The translations under genes and the position numbers were made by a program. Of a stretch of 64,000 bases of DNA, positions 40,522-49,500 are shown piece after piece. Position 1 is the stretch's first letter. Each line of letters starts with the position of its first letter. This stretch comes from Agapetus fuscipes (Eukaryota > Arthropoda > Insecta > Trichoptera > Glossosomatidae): the NCBI GenBank assembly GCA_951799405.1, contig OX637344.1, positions 13,640,001 through 13,704,000 on the forward strand. The letters are read 5' to 3'. Below the pieces are notes generated by a model. The model worked only from the letters and a program-made list of their open reading frames with translations. It had not been told where the DNA came from and did no database searches.

Positions 40522-43500
40522 CTTAAACGTAAAGTAAACTGCATGAAGGAACTTGCAAAAAATGGGCTATTAAAGATGGGCATCATCATCATTGAACTAT
40601 CACACAAAAATGATGTATCTATAATAATTTTTAATCTAAGTTGCAAAGATATATTACATTTAAAATTTATATCAAATGTATTCCCACAAGCAGACACGCG
40701 CTAACATATGCTGCACGTGAACCTACAATATGAAAACCCAAACTCAAATAAACATAAGCCCTGTAACTCTTGCCGACCTTCCCTGAAACAGAGGAACATT
40801 GGCAAAGTGAAACATATTTTTACATATGGGTGGTCAGCCGCATACCAACCTGTAAGTCAAGGAACAAGTAGAGATAGATAAATAGGGTGGAGATAAACAA
40901 AAGCAGAAGTAAAAGGATTGTTTACAAAGAAAAATAAAAAATGATGGGAGAGGAAACACAGAAATGAAATACATAATAGTATAACTTACCTATCATCATA
41001 AGAGGTGATGAATCTTCCTCGCACCTCTCTGGACGGAGTATACACCACGAGGCCTTTCCTCTCCAGGTCATCCAGCAGGCTGGGATTACTGCTCTTGCCA
41101 CGCTTGTTCCTGTAAAAGCAGACAAGCTCAAGGTTAGTCCTGGACTTCCACTACCTCGGAACACAATATCTCCATTCTTACCCCAGGGCTAGAAGTCTCA
41201 TCACCACGGTAACTCTTACCTACCGAATATCGGTAATATTTGTATGAAGACCTGTCAATCCAAGATGGCCACAAGTGAACAGCTGATTAGTCTTCATACA
41301 AATATTACTGATATTCGGTAGGTAAGAATTACTGTGGTGATGAGACTTCCAGCCTAGGGGCCTAATACGTAGGCAATAAATGGTAAACAACTATTGAGTC
41401 TAGGCGCACATTAGACGACAGGCGACTGCGACAGCTTGATGACTAGTCGCGGCGACAGTTTTCACATATTTTGTTCAAAGCTCCGCACACTTGGCGTCTG
41501 AGTCGCCGAGACTAGCTACGGGAGTCGCGCCCGCTCGCTACTTGTTGCCGCGACACCCACCTTTATAGAATGAAAAAAACGGATTTTACTGACCGTGCAA
41601 AAGAGAAGAACGATTTTCTCTAGGTTTCGTCGGAGTCATATCCGACGTCCTGAGGAGTGTGTCTCTTCTACAAAGAAGAACCACGAACTTAAAGTAATAT
41701 ACCTACTTTTACGACTGCGGTTTAAAAATTAGGTCAGATAAGTAGGTAGGCTATTTTAAATTATTTATGCATTTTCCAATTTATTGAGGAGAATAAATAC
41801 ATACAGACACAAATTATAAAAACAAAAGAAATGGATACAAATACCGTAATGTGCCCTAAACCTAAAAAAATCCCACAAGTAGGTTAAAAATTGAAAGTAG
41901 CTGACAAAAAAAACGAAAGAAAAAAAAACAAATTAAGTATAACAGAAACAAAAATAACAGTAAGAAAGAAGATAAGAGAAAAACAGAATAAGAATGAATA
42001 AAAGTTAAAGAAAATAAAATAAGAGAAAAAAAGGCAAAAGAAAGGAAAAAAAAGATATCTCTTTCGAATACTCTTTTACTAATGATGGCTTGCTGCATGA
42101 CGTCACAACGACAAGTCGCGGCGACTGTCGCCGGTACAAGCGACAGCTCGGCGTCTAGTCGCGGCAACTGTCGCCGGCACTATCGCACACTGGACTTCTA
42201 GTCGCGGCGACAAGTCGTCCAGTGTGCGATGGCCCTTAATAATAATAAACACAGAATTTATATAGCGCCTTTTATGACAATGTGTCACTACAAAGGCGCT
42301 TGTCCATATGATTGGACGAAGAGGTGAGTCTTGAGACTTCTTTTAAATTGCGTCTTCAAATCCAGTTCCCTCAGTGTGTCAGGAAAAGCATTCCAGGTCA
42401 TTGGAGCGGCTGCCTTGAATGCCCTGTCTCCAAAAACAGTGTGGGGTCTTCTTGCTGGGACTTCCAGGCAGCTGCTTCTTGATGCAGCTGACCTCAGTGT
42501 TTGTCTTTAAAGTGTTTAAGTGTTAATTTAAGTGTTAATATTAAAAAGTTTAGTGCTTTAAAAGTGAGCAGACCAACTTTAAAGGTAATCCTCTCAGGGA
42601 TTTTCAGCCAATGCAGAGCTTGAAGGTGAGGAGTGATGTGGCAAGACTTTGCAGCGCCATATATGAGTCTAGCTGCAGCGTTCTGCAGCGATTGAAGCCT
42701 TTTGAGCTGATTTTTGGGCTGGCCAGCATAGATCGCATTGCAGTAGTCAAGTTTGGCCACAACAAAGGAATTTACAATCGCCTTTGTAGCACTCCTAGGC
42801 AGACTTTTAACCACGGTCTTAATTTGCCGGAGAGCAAAGAATCCGGATTTGACAGTATTTGATAGTTGATTATCCAGTGTTAGGTGCTGGTCGATGCAAA
42901 CTCCAAGAAGTTTAATGCTGGCAGACGGGTTGACATTTACTCCGCAGATTCTGATGGGCGACAGGTCAAGAAGTTCATTGCGCTTCTTTGTCACTGCACA
43001 CAAAATTTCTGTTTTTTCTGGGTTTAGGACTAGCTTGTTTGCAGTCATCCAGCGCTCAACGTCTTCAATGCATTTGCCGATTGTTCTCTTTAAGGCCATT
43101 TGGTTTTCGGGTTCACAGTCACCATAGATCTGACAATCATCAGCATAGCACTGCATTTCAAGTCCTGACCTGTGCACCACCTGTTCAAGCTCTCCAGTGT
43201 ACAGGACGAAGAGAAGTGGACCCAGAACAGAGCCCTGTGGAACACCTGAGGACAACATATTTGTAGCCGAAACATCTCCATTCAGTCGAACTGATTGTTC
43301 TCTCCCGTTGAGGTAGGACACCATCCATTCCAGTGCCAATCCCGATATGCCATATTGCAATTTCAGTTTTTCCAGGAGGATATTATGGTCAACCAAATCA
43401 AAAGCGGCACTCATATCAAGTGAAGCCACTATCGCTATATTGCCTTTTTCAATTTTAGATGTGAGGTCCGATAGTAGTCTTACCATTGCCGTTTCAGTTG

Positions 43501-46500
43501 AGTGGTGCTTCCTGTATGCCGACTGATTTTTAGGAAAGAGATTGTTGCTTTGTAGGTGTAAAATCAATCTTGCTGCTACAATTCTTTCCATAATCTTTGC
43601 TATATACCCTTAAGCTTGATATTAGATTAAAATTCAAAATTTAAGTTTGATTGGAGCCATCGTTAGCACTTTAGTCAATTTCAAATGAGTTATTTTAAAG
43701 GAATGGGAGAAAATATTTATTCTGAAATGTATTTGCATATATCCTATGCAAGCGCCTGTCTCACGCACTATTGGTTTGCCTATGGTTTTAGTCGTAAAAT
43801 GTATGGGATTGCCAAACAAACAGTATGAAAGCTGCATATCCCCATATACAATACTTTTGACCAGTCCGTAGTGTAGTGGTTAGGGGCTGTCCATATATTA
43901 CGTCATTCGCATTAAGGGGGGGGGGAGTTTGGTTTGCGGATGATGGCAAATGATGTATGAGTACCAAAAGTGACGTCATTCTTGTAAATACCAATTTCTA
44001 CAAAATATACAAAATATTATGTAAGTATAACATTATTCATTATTAAGCTCATCCATTATTACAGCAAGAGGGGGAGGGGGGGTCATTAGATAATGACTAT
44101 AGGATGATTGTAAGGGGTGGGGGGGGGGTCGAAAATCGGCCAAAATCGATGACGTAATTTATGGACGGCCCCTTAGCGCTTTGGACTGGTAAATGGAAGA
44201 ACACAGTTTTGAATCCCGGCGGAGCACAAAAAAAAACATTTATATTTTCGAACATGTTCTTTGCTGGGTTGAAAGATTAATTTACATTTACCAAAGACCA
44301 GTCACCAAAGGTCCATCTAGCCTTACAGAAATTGGGTCTTGCTTGAAAATTGTTGCTTCCTAAAGCGACCACCAAGCTCGCAGAGGACTCACAAGGACTC
44401 ACACAAAAACAACGTTCACCAAATAAATCATTCTAATATTGTTATTTTACACTACTAGACTTCCGATCCAGCACAGGACGGTTCCATGTGAAGTGGGCCT
44501 AAGACCGGTCCGTAGTCTAGTGGTTAACTCTGTGGACTCGTAATCTGATGGTTGCGTGTTCTCTTGCGGGTGGAGAATCATAAAAACATTTGATTGTGAA
44601 TTTTGTTCTTTGCCGAGTCAAAAAATTCTGCCGTCATAACAGTTTTAACAAATCAAATAATTTCACACTGATGAAGTCTATCACAGATATGGGCGAAACG
44701 TCCGGAAGCTCCATCTCTGATGAACAGCAGCAACAGATCCGGGAAAGCAACCCTTCAGTGTTTTTTCTAAATAGATTTGTGAAGAGGAATACAGTTCACC
44801 AACCTATTTTGCCTGGCCAGAATCGGGATTAATGTTATCGATTAAGAATTCATTATTTGATATTTTTAATGAATTATTACTTAATAACTACCCAATGACC
44901 TCTGTTGAACCAGGGTCTAAGTTATTGTCAATAGGACATGACGCAGCAGGGTTTGAACCAGCGTTAGTGCCAATAACGTAAATTCGAGTGCCGACGCCTT
45001 ATCCCCTCGACCATCCCAGCGACTTGTAATCAAGTCATTCATACAAAAGTAATGTTTTGATTTTTATGTTATTCTTGTATTTGAATACCTGAATCTGGGA
45101 ACAAACGCCTTCACCGCATGGTTCATCCTGAGGAAGTAGTCGATGCAGATCTTCAGTCCCTCCACGGAGAACACCTTCCTCTGAGGGAAGTGCCTGAGGA
45201 CAACAAAACACTATATTAGGAATAAACATAACACGGGAAATAAAGTCAGATATATAATTAGGGCAATCAGAAGAAAACTGACAATAAAGACCGTAGTTAA
45301 CGCCTTCGTAATGTCAAGACTCCACTATTGCAATGCACTATATGCCGGACAGCCACAGATTCAGCTGAAGAGTCAGTCCTGAATGCAGCAGCAAGGTTGA
45401 TACACGGCGCTTCAAAATTTTGCCACATAACGCCGCACCTGAAGTCTCTTCACTGGCTGAAGATGAAGGAACGAATCCATTTCAAAATAGGCTTGCTGGT
45501 GATCAAGACTCTGGATGGGACTGCACCAAAATATCTTATAAACCTGATAGCACCGGCAACAAGCAATAAGACCTCAACACATCCATCAGCCGCATCATGT
45601 CGCAGCCAAATAGAGTTTCCAAGGAGAAATATCAATCTTTGAAGATCGAGCCACCTTGAAGGCTCGATCTCCAAAGTTACCAGATAAACTTCGTAATATG
45701 GAACCAGAGAGCTCATTCAGAAGCGGACTAAAGACCTACCTGTGTGTCCGCTCATATATATATGTATGTCAGGCTTATTTATTTTAAATTACACATGATA
45801 AGAGAGCGCCGTTTTTGTGTGTGTCACACCTCAAGGGCCCTCTCCGATCACGGATAAGACTTTTTGAAAAGGTGCGTCTTGAGAGCTCCGCAAAATATAC
45901 CCATAGATTCGGAGTTCTTCACTCCGGGTGGCAGTCTGTTCCACTCCACCGGACCCGCAACACGGAAAGCACGGTCTCCAAAATTTGTACGGATCTGACG
46001 GTGCGGCTGAACCAAATTGATTGCACCATCGCTCGCGGATCTGAGTGTCTGCCTCCTCACACCCATCTCAACAGGCGAAATCATGTCAGTCAGATAAGGT
46101 GGAGCCAAGCCATTGATGGCTTTATATACCATCAGACAAACACGGTAGACCACCCTCTCCGGGAAACGAAGCCAATGTAGTTTTTTTAACAGCGGAGTGA
46201 TGTGAGCGAATTTGGATATCCCGAATATAAGCCTTGCTGCTGAATTCAACACAGATTGAAAGCGGTTGAAATGCTTCTTTGGCTGACCACTATAAAGCGT
46301 TGAGCAATAATCAATCCGAGACATCACAAACGCACTCACCAGGGTCTTAACCGCATCTGACGGAAGACACTTTCTAATTGCCTTTATTTGGCGCAGTGAA
46401 AAAAAGGAGGAAGCTATTGTGGCATCTATTTGCCTTTCCAATGTCAGGTTCCGATCCAGTAAGATTCCTAGAAGTCTCACCGAATCGGAAGGCTGGATCA

Positions 46501-49500
46501 GCTTACCTCCTATGGAGAGTGCTACCCCATTAACCAATAGATGGTCGCGCCTAGATGTAGCTGCCCAGAGTATCTCCGTCTTATCCATGTTCAGGATTAG
46601 GCCATTGTTCACCATCCACTCACCGACCTCCGAGATACACCCAGAGACCCTACAACTGAGGTCCTCAGTCATGTCTGGCCGACATTGAGAGTATATTTGC
46701 CAGTCATCTGCATATGAATGTGAGATGAGGCCCCATTTTTCAACAATACTCTCAATGTCAGCAGTATACAATATAAAAAGAATCGGACCCAGCACAGAGC
46801 CCTGTGGAACCCCAGAGGACAGCGAGTAGGTAGGTGAGACACTATCACAAACACGCACCGCCTGCCTGCGTTCCACCAGATAGGAGGAGAACCATGCTAA
46901 AGCCCCGCCGGTCAAACCGTACGACACCTCCAACCTCTCAATAAGAATCAGGTGACTTACTGTGTCAAAAGCCGCACTCATGTCAAGAAGCGCCAGTAAG
47001 GCCAGATCGCCACACTCTACAGCCGATATCATATCCGATACAAGCTTATATGTGAGTATGCGCCTTTGGGATGACCAAGAGTCATGAAAAGGCGCCATTC
47101 ACATCTTGAATTTATTATTATTATTAATAAAAATACAGTGTAACTTACGACATGGCGACGTTGCTGCCATCAATGACCACAGTTCTCAAGCCATTAGCTG
47201 GTGTAAACTTATCAGGACAGTAGATGTTTGATCCAAAGCCGCTGGATCTCTTCTTCGAGCCAATCATCTTCTTAGGAGGCTGATAGCAGCTACCCAACAG
47301 CTTCTTGGCTATGGTGTCCACCAGGGAAGAGTGTGTGATCTTTGCTTCATTTAATATTTCCTTGTACAACCTAGATGCAGATCTGCTCTGACTCAACGAT
47401 GTGCAATCAACAAAGTCATCATCTTCAACTGTTATGCAGTCATCGAAGGAAGTGCCTTTGATGACTGTATCGTCGTCTAACGATATACAAGAACCGCGAC
47501 GTACGACCGTTAAGTCTACAGACTCCTTGATGGTTTCTTCCTCGGTTAGGTCTATGGTAGAGGTGGAGAGAGCTTCTTGGGCTGTGGCGTAAGTGCTGTC
47601 CAGTGTAACAAATACATCATCGCTCCGTTCAGATGCCCCACTGATACTGCTCAAGCTTCTCATCGGAACTTGTTTTGTTTTATTGCCTTTCATCCCATCA
47701 ATCGGTGAAATCAACGAAAAACTACTGCTGTCTTTATTTTCCTTTGTTGTATAGAGTTTTGGAGTCGATGATACTACCTGCGCGTACGATAGCTTGTTTT
47801 TCACACTGAACGGGTTGATTTTTGGCTTCTTGGTTGGGCTCAAGTTGTTATTTTTTGATACGGCTGGGGTGTCCAAGCATATCACTTCATCGCTAAATAC
47901 ATTCTTTATGATATTTGCTTTCGGTGTTACCAGAAAATCTAGATTTGGAGATCGCTTGGGAGTGGCAACAGTGAGGTCAACACTGATTGCTTTGTTCTGA
48001 TCTTTATTTGAACTAGTTTGAGAAGTGCCGACAACAGATGGGTTGACAGTTTTCCGTGATGGGCTGTGAGGTTTATTATTTTTCTTGACAGATTTCACTA
48101 GAGGAGAACTTGGATCTTTCAAAGCCGGGGAATTATCTTTTTTTAACATGGCAGGCACTTTGGTGCATTCTAACAATGGAGAAAATCCGTGCATTTCTGA
48201 GGGTTCTAAATTTTTAGAACTATGTATGTTTGTATTCTTTTTATCACCGACCAAAGTGAGAGATGTTTTTACACTTGTCTCCACAGATTCTGTATTTGAA
48301 TGAGTTCTATTTGACGCAACATCACAACTTAAATTTACAGAACTTTTCATTGTCTTTCCTCCAGTTTCTTCATTTTCTTTAGTTTCTCCTTTAGCTAGAA
48401 ATCCCAAACTTATTTCTGGTAATGTAACATACAGAGATGAGTTGGAATCATTTCTCGTTTGATCAACCAAACAATTTTTATTGTCAGCATTTAAAGCATC
48501 ATCGGTTTTTACAGGATCCACTTTTGTAATTCGTTTACGTGTAGAGTTCATCAATTCATCTTCTGATGAGCGTTTTCTCTTACCGCTTCCACTTTTATTA
48601 CTAGGATTATCGCCATTTTGAGTCCCAGGGTTGCCAGGTGTTAGAGGATCAGCACTGCCAACTGCTTTTTTCTTATCTTTAGTTTGACCCATATCCAGTT
48701 TCATCAGGATATTTTTAATCCTCTCTTTCTCGAGGGAGAATTGTTTCTTCCGCTTTTTCTTACAGATCTTGGAGATCCTGGGGTGGGACTCCATGGAATG
48801 GTTGAGAGGCCTAAACACAGATGTCAGCTTCTGTCTGTTGAGAATTATGGATCCATCTGCGCTTCTGTTTAGCTTATTTTGTGGACTCTGAAAGAAAATG
48901 CATTAAATTATTGAGTTGCCAAGGAAAAGGACACCTGGAAAAAAACTGAAGAGGATTTTCTGCAGAAGTAGATTGAAAGGAGGATATTATGCAACGCAAC
49001 TAAGCTACACATATAGTGTAACTTTTAGCCACGTTTTCCCTGAAATGGTCGCATGTGGTGAGTTCAACCTATATATTTTTACAGGTAAGGGGGCCAGCTT
49101 TACGCCTTTACCACTTCAGTTGAAGTGGGGGTTTCCCAGTTCCCGAGAGGCCTGGTACTCATTTCTTGTGAAGGCTGAGTAAACCTTGCCGGTATTTTAT
49201 TTTGGGGTTTGAAATAAACACCGAAACGAGAAATCATTTCGGACACCCTCGGTGGGATTCGAGCCCGAGCACACGGCATGGAATGCAAGGACTCTACCAA
49301 CTGAGCTATCGACCGGACCAATCGACCAAGGTTGGTATGAGACTGACCACACATACTGTAAAATATGGTTCACTTTGCCAATGTTACCCCTGTTTCAGGA
49401 AGGTCGGCAAAAGTGCATGTTATGTTCATTTGAGATTAGGTTTTGAATTTGTAAGTACATATGCAGCAATTGTAAATGCAAACTTACATGTTTCTATTAG

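Noticed and set aside
47040..47098. N-terminal residues of the 416-codon minus-strand reverse transcriptase frame
   Set aside because: They are antisense translation of a plus-strand CR1 3' end (47052-47130) that abuts the minus-strand LINE.
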